The translations under genes were made by a program, and so were the position numbers. Shown in pieces: positions 8,224 to 17,378 of a DNA stretch of 64,000 nt (positions are counted from its first letter, which is position 1; each line of letters starts with the position of its first letter). The notes under the pieces were generated by a model that made no database searches, was not told where the DNA came from, and saw only the letters and a list, made by a program, of their open reading frames with translations. The stretch is from DASXQK01 sp963724385 (GTDB lineage: Bacteria; Pseudomonadota; Alphaproteobacteria; Dongiales; Dongiaceae): assembly GCA_963724385.1 (NCBI GenBank), contig CAVRUJ010000001.1, positions 2,046,001 through 2,110,000 of the forward strand. Direction: 5' to 3'.

Positions 8224-9597
8224 ATGGCAGCCCATGACTACGACCTGTTCGTCATCGGCGCCGGATCGGGCGGCGTGCGCGCCGCGCGGGTCTCGGCCGG
8301 CTACGGCGCCAAGGTTGCCATCGCCGAGGAATACAGGGTCGGCGGCACCTGCGTCATCCGCGGCTGCGTGCCGAAGAAGCTCTTGGTCTATGCCGCCCAT
8401 GTCCGCGAGGAGGTCGAAGACGCGGCCGGCTATGGCTGGACCATCCCCGATATGCGCTTCGACTGGGCGAGCCTGATCGCCAACAAGGACAAGGAGATCG
8501 CGCGTCTCGAGGCAATCTACCGCAAGACCCTCGCCGGCGCTGGCGTCACCCTGATGGAGGGCCGTGCGCATGTGGTCGGTCCCCATGAGATCGAGCTGGC
8601 AGGCCGGCGGTTCTCGGCGGACAAGATCCTGATCGCGACCGGCGCCCATCCGGTCATGCTGCCGGGGTTCGACGCCTCGAACAGCATTACTTCCAACGAA
8701 GCCTTCCATTTGGAGCGGCTGCCCGAACGCATCGGCATCGTCGGCGGCGGCTATATCGCCGTCGAGTTCGCCGGCATCTTCAACGGCCTCGGCAGTAAGG
8801 TGAGCCTGCTCTACCGGAGCGACCAGATTTTGCGCGGGTTCGACGACGACCTGCGCCACGGCCTCGCGGCGGAGCTCGTCCGCAAGGGTATCGACCTCAG
8901 GCTCCATGCCGTGGTGCATCGGATCGAGCGCGTGGGCGAGGCCTGGCGTTTGACGCTGAGCAACGGCGGCAGCCTGGAGGTGGACAAGGTCATGGTCGCG
9001 ACCGGCCGGCGGCCCAACACGGCAGGCCTCGGCCTGGAAACCGCCGGCGTGACGCTGACCCATCACGGTGCCGTGGAAGTGGATGCCTATTCCACAACCA
9101 GCCAGCCGCACATCTATGCCATCGGCGACGTGACCGACCGGCTGAACCTGACCCCTGTCGCGATCCGCGAGGCCATGGCCTTCGCCGACACGGTTTTCGG
9201 CGGCCGGCCCTGGGCGATGGATCACGCAAGCGTGGCCAGCGCCGTCTTCAGCCAGCCGCCCATCGGCTCGGTCGGCCTCAGCGAGGCAAAGGCGCGCGAA
9301 CGCTTCGCGGCGGTCGACATCTACAAGGAAAGATTCCGCCCCATGAAGTACACCCTCTCGGGCCGGGATGAGCACACCCTGATGAAGCTGGTGGTGGACC
9401 GCGCCAGCCAGCGCGTTCTCGGCGCCCATATGCTTGGCCCCGACGCACCGGAAATCATCCAGTCCCTCGCCGTCGCCGTGACGATGGGTGCCACCAAACA
9501 GCAGTTCGACGAAGCCGTCGCGGTGCATCCGACCGCGGCGGAGGAATTCGTCACCATGCGCAAGCGATTCCTCGACCCGGTATTGGACGCCCAGTAG
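8224..9597 (+). CDS. gor: glutathione-disulfide reductase
   Basis: A 457-residue FAD-dependent disulfide reductase that regenerates GSH from GSSG with NADPH in the cytosol. The FAD-binding GxGxxG is at 12-17 (GAGSGG). The redox pair is C43/C48 in GGTCVIRGCVPKK, and GGGYIAVEFAG is the NADP site. The C-terminal AVAVHPTAAEEFVTMR contributes the catalytic His-Glu. The CVIRGCVPKK form is typical of proteobacterial Gor rather than lipoamide dehydrogenase. The gene is convergent with the isomerase gene. Confidence 0.92.
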   Translation: MAAHDYDLFVIGAGSGGVRAARVSAGYGAKVAIAEEYRVGGTCVIRGCVPKKLLVYAAHVREEVEDAAGYGWTIPDMRFDWASLIANKDKEIARLEAIYRKTLAGAGVTLMEGRAHVVGPHEIELAGRRFSADKILIATGAHPVMLPGFDASNSITSNEAFHLERLPERIGIVGGGYIAVEFAGIFNGLGSKVSLLYRSDQILRGFDDDLRHGLAAELVRKGIDLRLHAVVHRIERVGEAWRLTLSNGGSLEVDKVMVATGRRPNTAGLGLETAGVTLTHHGAVEVDAYSTTSQPHIYAIGDVTDRLNLTPVAIREAMAFADTVFGGRPWAMDHASVASAVFSQPPIGSVGLSEAKARERFAAVDIYKERFRPMKYTLSGRDEHTLMKLVVDRASQRVLGAHMLGPDAPEIIQSLAVAVTMGATKQQFDEAVAVHPTAAEEFVTMRKRFLDPVLDAQ

Positions 9598-9611
9598 GCC
9601 GCGTTCGATCC

Positions 9612-9640
9612 GGCCGGCCAATGGCCGGCCAATGGCCGGC
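9612..9640. repeat. 11-bp tandem/palindromic repeat between convergent genes
   Basis: The unit ggccggccaat is repeated at 9612-9622 and 9623-9633, followed by a partial third copy. Because ggccggcc is self-complementary, the array can fold as one or two GC-only hairpins with aat loops. It sits between the stops of gor and the leftward isomerase gene, so a bidirectional terminator role is plausible, though there is no T-run. Confidence 0.5.
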
Positions 9641-9654
9641 AAGACAGCGCAGCC

Positions 9655-10594
9655 TTATGCCACCGTCAATGCGGCTTCCTGGAATGCCCTTCGCAACCAT
9701 GCGAGCGACCGGCGCATGGCGCGGTCTTCGTAGTCGAACTCGCTGCCCGGGCGTCAGGGCATAGGGATCCGGTGCGCAATGGGCCGAGTCGAAAGGCGGC
9801 TCCACATAGGCGAAGACGCCCCGTCCGAGGCAACCGTCCCGGTCCGGCCGTTGGACGAGCGCGGAATAGGCCCAGACGTTCTCGAAAGCGACCCGGGGAA
9901 CGCCGGCGGCAATGAGCCGGCGCGTGGCCTCGACGATGGCAAGGTTGCCTTCGCCGATGGGAACGCCCATCACCCGGAGTTTCCCATCCGGCGCGTCGGC
10001 GGGCCTGAGCATCATGTGGTCCTTCAGATGGGCCGTATGCACATAGGGCAGCATGACCGTCAGGCAATGGAGCGGATCCTCCATGCACATCTGGGAATTG
10101 CCGTAATCGTAGAGCGCGCCCACCCAGTCGCTGCCGACCTGGCGCAGGATCGCGACCAGTTCGGCGCCGGTGAACTCCTCGTGGTTCTCCAGAAGGATCC
10201 GCACGTCCGCCCGCTCGGCCAGCTTCGCGCCGGTCTTCAGGTCCCGGGCCGTGAGCGCAATCTGCTCTTCGGTGTCCCCGTGATGGCGGGTGTAGGTGCG
10301 AAGGTTGTCGGCCCCCAGCGTCCGGGCAACGGCGAGCAAGGTTTCCAGATGCTTCGGATCGGTGCCGCTCGTCTCGACGTCGCGCTTCAGGCTGGCCTTG
10401 TCGAGCGCCCGGCGCACGGCGGCGATATGATCCGGGCTGTCGCCGGACAAGTGCCGGTAGTGGGCGGCATTGAGGTTGATGTTGACGCCGGAGAAGCCGT
10501 CGGCCACCGCCCGCCGGATGAAGGCGAAGACGTCGAAACCCGGCTTATGCAGATAGTGGAAGCGCAGGCTGTAGCTATGCAGGAACAGATCCAC
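9655..10594 (-). CDS. sugar phosphate isomerase/epimerase (TIM barrel), frameshift near 3' end
   Basis: An AP-endonuclease-2-like TIM-barrel protein starting with GTG at 10594 (VDLFLHSYSLRFHY) behind a G-rich ribosome site. The family features GFSGVNINLN, LLENHEEF, YDYGNSQM and HLKDHMM carry likely metal ligands (Glu, Asp, His). Near the end the frame breaks: after ...DPYALTPG, the continuation SEFDYEDRAMRRSLAWLRRAF lies in another frame, closing with TAA at 9655. Removing one base from cccggg (9746-9751) restores one protein. Read literally, the frame runs on to 9551 with nonsense-like sequence. It overlaps the start of the gene by 20 bp with the phosphotransferase. Confidence 0.72.
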
Positions 10595-11477
10595 GCCCGC
10601 CCCCCAACACCGGCAGTTCCGCCTCGATCGCCGAGCGGTAGCGTTCTGCTGCTGCCTTGTCGCACTCCGATAGCCGAAGCCGCCTGAGACAGCAATAGGC
10701 CAGCATCCGGTAGGCGTAGAAGGGCCGCATGACCTGGAGGCGCGCCGCGACCTCGGCATTGTCATAGGCGGCGAGGAATTCGCCGCGCTCGTCGTCGGTG
10801 AGCGGCTCATGCTGGAACAGGATTTGGAAGCAGGGGGCGAGGAAGGAATAGAGGTCCTCGGCCGGATCGCCCAGGCCGGGGCATTGCCAGTCGATAAGGC
10901 GCAAGCCCTCGGGCCCCTCGATGAGATTGCCGGGGCCGGCGTCGGTATGGACAAGGGCAAGGCGCGGCGCCGGCAGGTGAATCGGCTCAGGCCGCCTGGC
11001 GTTGAGCCGGGCTACATGGGCATCGTCTTCGAGATCGCGAATGAGCCAGTCGCCTTGGGCCAGGATCGCCGCCGGCTCCGTCGCCAGCAAACGGAAGCCT
11101 TCGGGCGCGAGGCCATGCTGGCGCTTCAACAACCAGGCGACCTTGGCGCTGCCGCTTTGCCAGGGCCGGCCTTCATGGAAGCGGTAAACGAGCAGCGCGG
11201 GGCGCTCGCCGGCGCGAGGCAGGTAGGCGACTGGATCGGGCGCCAGGCCAAGGCCCGAGAGAGCAGCCATGGCCCGGGCCTCGGTGTCGGGCAGGATGGG
11301 GAAAAGCCTGCGCTCGGCCCGATGGTCGAAGACCTTCACCACCCAATCCCGGCCTCCGTCCTGAAGGCGCAAGACCTGGTTCCAATAGCCGCCAGCCAGC
11401 GGCGAGATCGTGGGCGAGTCTCCGGGCAGAAGCAGCCCTTCGGCGCGAAGCAGGGCGATGATGGCAGCGGCTTCCAT
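10575..11477 (-). CDS. aminoglycoside/choline kinase-like phosphotransferase
   Basis: A 300-residue APH-fold kinase. An N-lobe Lys lies in WVVKVFDH, the Brenner catalytic loop is VHTDAGPGN (H177, D179, N184) and the metal-binding Asp is in LIDWQCPG (D196). It probably phosphorylates a small hydroxylated compound with ATP; family members include choline, homoserine and fructosamine kinases and the substrate is not readable here. It precedes the isomerase and overlaps it by 20 bp, so the two likely act on one metabolite (inference). The ATG at 11477 was chosen because homology begins there. Confidence 0.75.
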   Translation of the reverse strand: MEAAAIIALLRAEGLLLPGDSPTISPLAGGYWNQVLRLQDGGRDWVVKVFDHRAERRLFPILPDTEARAMAALSGLGLAPDPVAYLPRAGERPALLVYRFHEGRPWQSGSAKVAWLLKRQHGLAPEGFRLLATEPAAILAQGDWLIRDLEDDAHVARLNARRPEPIHLPAPRLALVHTDAGPGNLIEGPEGLRLIDWQCPGLGDPAEDLYSFLAPCFQILFQHEPLTDDERGEFLAAYDNAEVAARLQVMRPFYAYRMLAYCCLRRLRLSECDKAAAERYRSAIEAELPVLGGGRGSVPA

Positions 11478-11635
11478 GGCCCGGGGGTGTAACCGAAAGC
11501 AGGCACCCGCGGCCAGAGGCAGTTTGCCCAGGACGCAGGCGCTTCTTGCCAACTCTTCTCTGCACCCGCAATGTCCGCTCGGAGAATCGGGTATACGCCA
11601 GATGTCGCGGCGACGGCTCCCGGGGAGGGGCAACG

Positions 11636-12205
11636 ATGCAGTCGAACTTGGCGGATTTCATTGCGGACTGCGAATCGGTCGTGGCCGAGAAGGATGGCGC
11701 CGCCGATCGGGTCACCGCCATTGCGCCTTTGATGCGGCAATTGGCAAACGGGGCAGAGAGTCTTCTTTCCGCCGACCATTTGCGCAGCGAGCCGGAGCAC
11801 TATGCGCGAAACGCGATCCATATCGCGCCTAGCGGCAATCTCTCGCTGTTTGCGCTGGTCTGGCTTCCCGGGCAATGGACGCCGGTACATGACCACGGCA
11901 CCTGGGGCGTGGTCGGCATCGTCCAGGGCGTGCTGGAGGAGCGCAGCTACATGTCCGCATCGGGCGACATCGTGGCCGACCAGGACATTCGTCTCAAGCG
12001 CGGCGGCGTGATCCTGCTCAACCCCGGCTCGGTTTCCAGCTTCGTGCCCAACCCCGACCATATCCATATGACCGGCGTGCCCGAGGGGCGAGAGACCTGC
12101 GTCAGTCTCCACCTATACGGACGCAACATGAACTCGTTCCATATCTACGACGTGGCGGCTGGCACCCGGCGCATGATCGACGTGCCCCATCAGGCCAGCC
12201 GTTAG
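11636..12205 (+). CDS. cysteine dioxygenase-family thiol dioxygenase
   Basis: A 189-residue cupin. Iron ligands fit H85-x-H87 in PVHDHGTWG and a third His in PDHIHMTG (142 or 144), the CDO/3-mercaptopropionate dioxygenase pattern. These enzymes oxidise a thiol (cysteine or 3-mercaptopropionate) to the sulfinate using O2. The bacterial Arg-type versus Gln-type substrate residues could not be assigned confidently. The start at 11636 has GGGGAGGGG upstream. The gene diverges from the phosphotransferase. Confidence 0.8.
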   Translation: MQSNLADFIADCESVVAEKDGAADRVTAIAPLMRQLANGAESLLSADHLRSEPEHYARNAIHIAPSGNLSLFALVWLPGQWTPVHDHGTWGVVGIVQGVLEERSYMSASGDIVADQDIRLKRGGVILLNPGSVSSFVPNPDHIHMTGVPEGRETCVSLHLYGRNMNSFHIYDVAAGTRRMIDVPHQASR

Positions 12206-12337
12206 GAACTGGAGAAGCGATACTCCGGCGCCGTCATCGGCTGGCGCCGCGAACGCCGGCCTCGGACCTTGGGCAATCTTGCGCACTGTTGGAATCCCGG
12301 CGATACATTGTCGCCTGCCGTACTGCTTTTGCCGTAG

Positions 12338-13897
12338 TTGGACCGTTCATTGGCGAACGAGAACCTGTCAGCTGTCCCGGGCGCGATTGGCGCCAGTCGG
12401 CGGTCGGGCATAGCCGACGGCGCGCGACCTTCCCCCGATCTCCCCCTGGTTCTTGGCCTTCTCGCCCTAAACCTGGCGGCATGGACGCTCTATGCCGCGA
12501 TTTCCCACAGCTCCGAAGCTATCCACGAAGATATGACCGAGGCCTATGTCTGGGGCCGCGAATTCCAGCTCGGCTACTACAAGCACCCGCCCTTCTGGGC
12601 CTGGCTTGCCGGCCTCTGGTTCCTGGTCTTTCCGGTCAAGGGCTGGGCTTTTTCCCTTCTGTCGGTGCTCAACGCCAATGTCGGGCTGCTGGGCGCCTGG
12701 TTCATCATCGGAAGGTTCGCCGAGGGAAAGAGGCGCGCGGCGGCGGTGTTCCTGCTGCTGCTGACGCCCTGCTACAGCTTTCTCGCGCTGAAGTACAACG
12801 CCAACGCCGTCTTCCTCTCCCTTTGGCCCTGGATGGCTTACTACTTCCTGCGCGCGATCGACGACGGCCGCAAGGTCGACGCCCTGCTGTTCGGCATCTT
12901 GTCGGCCGCGGCCATGCTCTCCAAATACTACGCGATCGTCCTGCTGTTGACCTGCCTCGCCGCGGCCTGCCTTCATCCCCAACGCAGACGCTACTTCGCA
13001 TCCGTCTCCCCTTATCTCTCGGCGGGCGTCGCGGCACTTCTGGTGGCGCCCCATGTCTGGTGGCTCATCACCACCGGATTTCGACCGATCCGCTATGCCG
13101 AAGGCGAAGCGGGCCTGACCCTGCTCCAGAGCCTGTACAACGCTGTCGGTTACCTGTTGGCCTGCCTGGCCCTGCATGGGTTGGTCATTCTCGTTGTCGC
13201 CCTTCGCAGCCGCGGGCCGGTCAGCCGGCGTTGGCGGCGGCTCGCGGAGCGGAGCCGGGACCCCAGGTTCCGCGTTCTTGCGGCCCTGGCCCTGGGCCCG
13301 GCCCTGATTACCGCTGCTGCCGGCGTAGCTTTGCGGTTTCCGCTCGCAGACACGATGTCCGTCGGTATCTTCTGCCTCATTCCCTTGCTGCTGATGGAAC
13401 TCGCCGGCGTCGAGGACGATGCAAGGCTATTGCGCCTTGCCCGCCGGTTGACGGCGGGGATCACGCTTGCCGCCTTGATCGCCTCGCCCCTCGTCGCCTA
13501 CGAGAAGATGAACCGTGGCGAATTGGCCGCTGCCCAACCCCGGATGGAGATCGCAGAGGCCGCAACCCAGCTCTGGCGGCAGAAGACGGGCACGCCATTG
13601 GCGATCGTCGCCGGCTACTCTCCCTATGCCGATGCGGTGGCGTTCTACAGCCCCGATCACCCTTCGGAGTTCATCGCCTTCGACCGCGGCTGGTCTCCCT
13701 GGATCACGCCCGAAGCGATCGCTCGCCACGGGTTCCTCGCCGTCTGCCTGAAGGCCGATGAGAAATGCCTGACGCTGGCGCGCGAGTACGCGACCGCGTC
13801 CGCAAGTCAAGCCGAAGTCGAGCTGTTTCACAGCGCCTGGGGAATGAAGGCACCACCCGTGGCCTTCGACCTGCTCGTCGTCCCGCCGCGGCCGTGA
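12338..13897 (+). CDS. glycosyltransferase family 39 membrane protein (ArnT/PMT-like)
   Basis: A 519-residue polytopic protein with roughly 11-12 hydrophobic helices. The first periplasmic loop contains HEDMTEAYVWGREF followed by GYYKHPPFWAWLAG, the conserved DEA-like and YYxHPP motifs of GT39 enzymes that use polyprenyl-phosphate sugars. The last ~130 residues form a periplasmic domain. It would glycosylate lipid or protein at the outer face of the inner membrane. The TTG at 12338 is weakly supported; TTG at 12350 is an alternative start. Confidence 0.82.
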   Translation: MDRSLANENLSAVPGAIGASRRSGIADGARPSPDLPLVLGLLALNLAAWTLYAAISHSSEAIHEDMTEAYVWGREFQLGYYKHPPFWAWLAGLWFLVFPVKGWAFSLLSVLNANVGLLGAWFIIGRFAEGKRRAAAVFLLLLTPCYSFLALKYNANAVFLSLWPWMAYYFLRAIDDGRKVDALLFGILSAAAMLSKYYAIVLLLTCLAAACLHPQRRRYFASVSPYLSAGVAALLVAPHVWWLITTGFRPIRYAEGEAGLTLLQSLYNAVGYLLACLALHGLVILVVALRSRGPVSRRWRRLAERSRDPRFRVLAALALGPALITAAAGVALRFPLADTMSVGIFCLIPLLLMELAGVEDDARLLRLARRLTAGITLAALIASPLVAYEKMNRGELAAAQPRMEIAEAATQLWRQKTGTPLAIVAGYSPYADAVAFYSPDHPSEFIAFDRGWSPWITPEAIARHGFLAVCLKADEKCLTLAREYATASASQAEVELFHSAWGMKAPPVAFDLLVVPPRP

Positions 13898-13989
13898 GGC
13901 CCGCCGGCGGGTTTCGGCTAGCCGGCCAAGCGGTTGAAATGGGCCTGTTTCCGGCGTATAGGGTCACCCTCGCGAAAGGCAGAGGTCGA

Positions 13990-15375
13990 ATGATGGCGGC
14001 GAAGTGGACACCGGAAGGCTGGCGCGGCAAGCCCGTTGGGCAGATGCCCGTCTATCCCGATCCGGCGAAGCTGGAGGCGGCGGAAGCGCGCCTCAGGAGC
14101 TTCCCGCCGCTCGTCTTCGCCGGCGAGGCGCGGCGGCTCATGCATGTCCTGGGCGAGGTGGCCGAGGGCCGTGCTTTCCTGCTCCAGGGCGGCGACTGCG
14201 CGGAGAGCTTCGCCGAGTTCGGCGCCAACAACATCCGCGATACCTTCCGCGTCCTGCTCCAGATGGCCGTGGTGCTGACCTTCGGGGCCGCCCTGCCGGT
14301 GGTGAAGGTAGGGCGCATGGCCGGCCAGTTCGCCAAGCCGCGCTCGACACCGACGGAGGTGGTCGGCGGCGTCGAGCTGCCGAGCTACCGTGGCGACATC
14401 GTCAACGGCATCGAATTCACCGAGGCGGCGCGCCGGCCCGATCCGGACCGGTTGCTCCAGGCCTACAATCAGTCGGCCGCGACCTTGAACCTGCTGCGCG
14501 CCTTCGCGCAGGGCGGTTTCGCCGATCTGCATAAGGTCCATCGCTGGACCCTCGATTTCATGGCCGACAGCCCGCTTGCCCATCGCTACGCGGAGCTGGC
14601 CGACCGTCTGAGCGAAACCTTGGATTTCATGTCCGCCTGCGGGATGACCGCAGAGGCCATTCCCCAGATTCGCGAGACGGAGTTCTTCACCAGCCATGAG
14701 GCGCTTCTCCTCAACTACGAACAGGCGCTGACCCGGGTCGATAGCCTGACGGGCAAATGGTACGGCTGCTCGGCGCATCTCCTGTGGATCGGCGACCGCA
14801 CCCGCCAGCTCGATGGCGGGCACGTGGAATACATGCGCGGGATCGAGAACCCCATCGGCCTCAAATGCGGGCCGAGCCTGGAGCCGGACGACCTGCTGCG
14901 CCTGATCGAGGTCTTGAACCCGGCCAACATCCCGGGGCGGATTACGCTGATCGCGCGCATGGGTGCCGACAAGGTGGAGGCGAAGCTGCCGGCGCTCCTG
15001 CGCGCCGTCGCGCGATCCGGGGCGAAGGTCGTCTGGGCCTGCGATCCCATGCATGGCAACACCATCAAGTCCTCGAACGGCTACAAGACCCGGCCTTTCG
15101 AGCGCATCCTGGCCGAGGTGCGCGGCTTTTTCGCCGTGCATCAGGCCGAAGGCACCCATGCGGGCGGCGTGCATTTCGAGATGACCGGCCAGGACGTGAC
15201 CGAATGCATCGGCGGGGCTCGGGCCGTGACGGAGCAGTCGCTCGCCGACCGCTACCACACGCACTGCGACCCGCGGCTCAACGCCAGCCAGGCCCTCGAG
15301 CTCGCCTTCCTGATTGCCAGTGCCCTCAAGCAGGAGCGCGCGGCGTCGCAGCGAAAGGTCGCCGCGGCGTCCTGA
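13990..15375 (+). CDS. class II 3-deoxy-7-phosphoheptulonate synthase
   Basis: A 461-residue class II DAHP synthase, which condenses phosphoenolpyruvate with erythrose 4-phosphate as the first step of the shikimate pathway. Diagnostic blocks are WTPEGWRGKPVGQMPVYPD at the start, QGGDCAESF, GRMAGQFAKPRS, CSAHLLWIGDRTRQLDG and CDPMHGNTI, covering the metal Cys and the PEP/E4P-binding Arg and Lys residues. Paired ATGs at 13990 and 13993 follow AGAGG. The symbol aroG or aroF varies between organisms, so none is given. Confidence 0.95.
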   Translation: MMAAKWTPEGWRGKPVGQMPVYPDPAKLEAAEARLRSFPPLVFAGEARRLMHVLGEVAEGRAFLLQGGDCAESFAEFGANNIRDTFRVLLQMAVVLTFGAALPVVKVGRMAGQFAKPRSTPTEVVGGVELPSYRGDIVNGIEFTEAARRPDPDRLLQAYNQSAATLNLLRAFAQGGFADLHKVHRWTLDFMADSPLAHRYAELADRLSETLDFMSACGMTAEAIPQIRETEFFTSHEALLLNYEQALTRVDSLTGKWYGCSAHLLWIGDRTRQLDGGHVEYMRGIENPIGLKCGPSLEPDDLLRLIEVLNPANIPGRITLIARMGADKVEAKLPALLRAVARSGAKVVWACDPMHGNTIKSSNGYKTRPFERILAEVRGFFAVHQAEGTHAGGVHFEMTGQDVTECIGGARAVTEQSLADRYHTHCDPRLNASQALELAFLIASALKQERAASQRKVAAAS

Positions 15376-15393
15376 TCCGGACGCCGCCGGAGA

Positions 15394-16524
15394 ATGGCAT
15401 CGGCCATGAAGCCGGACCTGGAAGAGATCCCGGCCTGGACCGACCACTACTTCCTGCGCACGAAGAAGACGATCGAGCGCTTCGGCGACAAGACCGTCAC
15501 TTATGCGGTGTTCATGCGCCGGCCGGTGATTTCGGCCCCGCGCATGATGATCGAGTGGCTCGAAGCGATCGCCGCGGCCCGCAACACGCGTTTTGCCATC
15601 GACCTGCGCTATCCCGAAGGCAAATGGGTGGGGGCGGGCGAGCCGATCCTCTACCTGACCGGCTCCTTCCGGCACCTGGTAGATCTTGAGACCATCTTCC
15701 TGCAGAAGCTCGGACCCGCCTGCGTCGCGGCCTTCAATGCCTTCACCATGTGCGCCGACCTGCCCAAGGTCGCCTTCCTCGCCATGGATGCCCGTCATTG
15801 CGCGGGTCTCGAAATGGCGGAGCTCATGGCCTATGCGGCCAGCGTCGGCTCGGCCCGCGCGCGCCGGAAAGTCGGGGCCAAGGGCTTCATCGCCAATGCC
15901 ACCGCCGCCACGGCTCATTTCTTCGGCCAGCCGGACGGGCGCGGCACCATGCCCCACGCGCTGATCGGCTATGCCGGTTCGACCGTGCGCGCGGCCGAGA
16001 TGTTCCATGAGACCTTTCCCGGCGACGACATGACCGTGTTGGTGGACTACTTCGGCCGGGAAGTCAGCGATTCGCTTGCCGTCTGCCGGCGCTTTCCCGA
16101 TCTCGCGGCCGAGGGGCGCCTGAACCTGCGCATCGACACCCCGGGCAGCCGGTTCGTCGAAGGGCTCGATCCGAGCCATTCCTACGCCGCCCTCGAGCGC
16201 CATGTACCCGAGGCGATCCGCGGCTATCGCAGCGAATCCGAGCTGCGCTATCTGGTCGGCGCCGGCGTCTCGGCCGCCGCTTGCCACCATCTCCGCGACG
16301 CGCTCGACGGCGCCGGCTTCGCCAAGGTGAAGCTCGTCGCGTCCTCGGGTTTCGATCCGGCCAAATGCCGCCTGATGGCCGAAGCCAAGGCGCCGATCGA
16401 CGTGATCGGCACCGGCTCCTACCTGCCCCAGCGCTGGACCGAAACCTACGCCACCGCCGACATCGTCGAATACGACGGCAAGCCTCTGGTGAAGGTCGGC
16501 CGCGAATTCCTGCTGAGGAAATAA
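15394..16524 (+). CDS. nicotinate phosphoribosyltransferase
   Basis: A 376-residue enzyme of the type II phosphoribosyltransferase fold, expected to make nicotinate mononucleotide from nicotinate and PRPP in NAD salvage. Support comes from DHYFLRTKKTIERFGDK at the N-terminus, DARHCAGLEMAELMAYAAS, NATAATAHFFGQP, LIGYAGST and IDTPGSRFVEG. It is shorter than PncB of enteric bacteria but similar to a compact alphaproteobacterial form. ATG 15394 and ATG 15406 are both possible starts. It follows the DAHP synthase by 18 bases, probably on one transcript. Confidence 0.85.
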   Translation: MASAMKPDLEEIPAWTDHYFLRTKKTIERFGDKTVTYAVFMRRPVISAPRMMIEWLEAIAAARNTRFAIDLRYPEGKWVGAGEPILYLTGSFRHLVDLETIFLQKLGPACVAAFNAFTMCADLPKVAFLAMDARHCAGLEMAELMAYAASVGSARARRKVGAKGFIANATAATAHFFGQPDGRGTMPHALIGYAGSTVRAAEMFHETFPGDDMTVLVDYFGREVSDSLAVCRRFPDLAAEGRLNLRIDTPGSRFVEGLDPSHSYAALERHVPEAIRGYRSESELRYLVGAGVSAAACHHLRDALDGAGFAKVKLVASSGFDPAKCRLMAEAKAPIDVIGTGSYLPQRWTETYATADIVEYDGKPLVKVGREFLLRK

Positions 16525-16574
16525 CGGAACACCGCCGAGGAAGCTGGCGACCAACGATCGGCTCGGGAAGCGGG

Positions 16575-17183
16575 CTAGATCCGGAACGACAGTGCAAGAG
16601 TAACGGACGCCACGAGCAGCACGGCAAAGATCACGTTGATCGCCCGGTTGCTGCGGGGTTCGCGAAAATACCGCGTGAGCGCTCCGCCGGCGGAGAGCCA
16701 GGCAATATTGACCGCGGTGATGATAGCCAGCAACAGGATCGCCTTCGCTGCGGCGTCCATTTCGAAGCGGCCTCGGATAAGCTGAAAACCGGAGAACAGC
16801 GCCGCCATGGCGGCATAGCCCTTCGGATTGACGAGGGAAAGGAACAGGCCGCCGGCGAAGGACGGCTGGCGTCCCCGGCCGCTCTGTTCCGTCAGGGGCG
16901 GGGCCATGGCGATGCGCAAGGCGAGATACGCGAAATAGCCGGCGGCCATGACGGTCACCACCGGTGCTCCGCCCGGCAATGCCAGCAGAACACTCACCAC
17001 GCCGGTCGCGACGACTGCCATCACGGCGGCCATGCCGACGACGATCCCGGTCATGTAGCCAAGACCGCGCAGGGCGCCGAATGCGGCACCGGTGGCGGCA
17101 AGGCTGAGAGTGGCCGGGCCGGGACTGCCGGCGAGCGCGAAGCCGGCCAAGACGAAGCCAAGCACGCCTTCCACGTCACGCAC
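16575..17183 (-). CDS. LysE/RhtB family amino-acid exporter
   Basis: A 202-residue inner-membrane protein with about six helices. The family hallmark is near the N-terminus (GFALAGSPGPATLSLAATGA, with the SPGP motif), and SLVNPKGYAAM is the second conserved motif (NPK). These proteins export amino acids or related metabolites with proton antiport. The gene is convergent with the nicotinate phosphoribosyltransferase and stands alone. Confidence 0.87.
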   Translation of the reverse strand: MRDVEGVLGFVLAGFALAGSPGPATLSLAATGAAFGALRGLGYMTGIVVGMAAVMAVVATGVVSVLLALPGGAPVVTVMAAGYFAYLALRIAMAPPLTEQSGRGRQPSFAGGLFLSLVNPKGYAAMAALFSGFQLIRGRFEMDAAAKAILLLAIITAVNIAWLSAGGALTRYFREPRSNRAINVIFAVLLVASVTLALSFRI

Positions 17184-17378
17184 CCTCGTGCGGGGAGTTG
17201 CGCGGATCCAATCCTACGTCACGAGCCACGCCTCGGATCGGTACGTCAGGTAGCACCTCGGCTTGAATTGTCGCAAATACTGGCAAAACGTCAGCCGTGT
17301 TTGTTGCCCGGGAGTAGACACAAGGCATGACTGCAACCTCGGAATCCACGCGTGCCGCGAGACTTCTCCGAGGCAACA

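Noticed and set aside
6964..9642. 892-codon open frame on the minus strand
   Set aside because: It lies opposite the permease and glutathione reductase genes. The product is rich in Gly, Glu, His, Arg and Gln without family motifs, the usual mirror of GC-rich coding DNA.
13918..16554. 878-codon open frame on the minus strand
   Set aside because: It is antisense to the DAHP synthase and nicotinate phosphoribosyltransferase, both with clear motifs, and has shadow-like composition.
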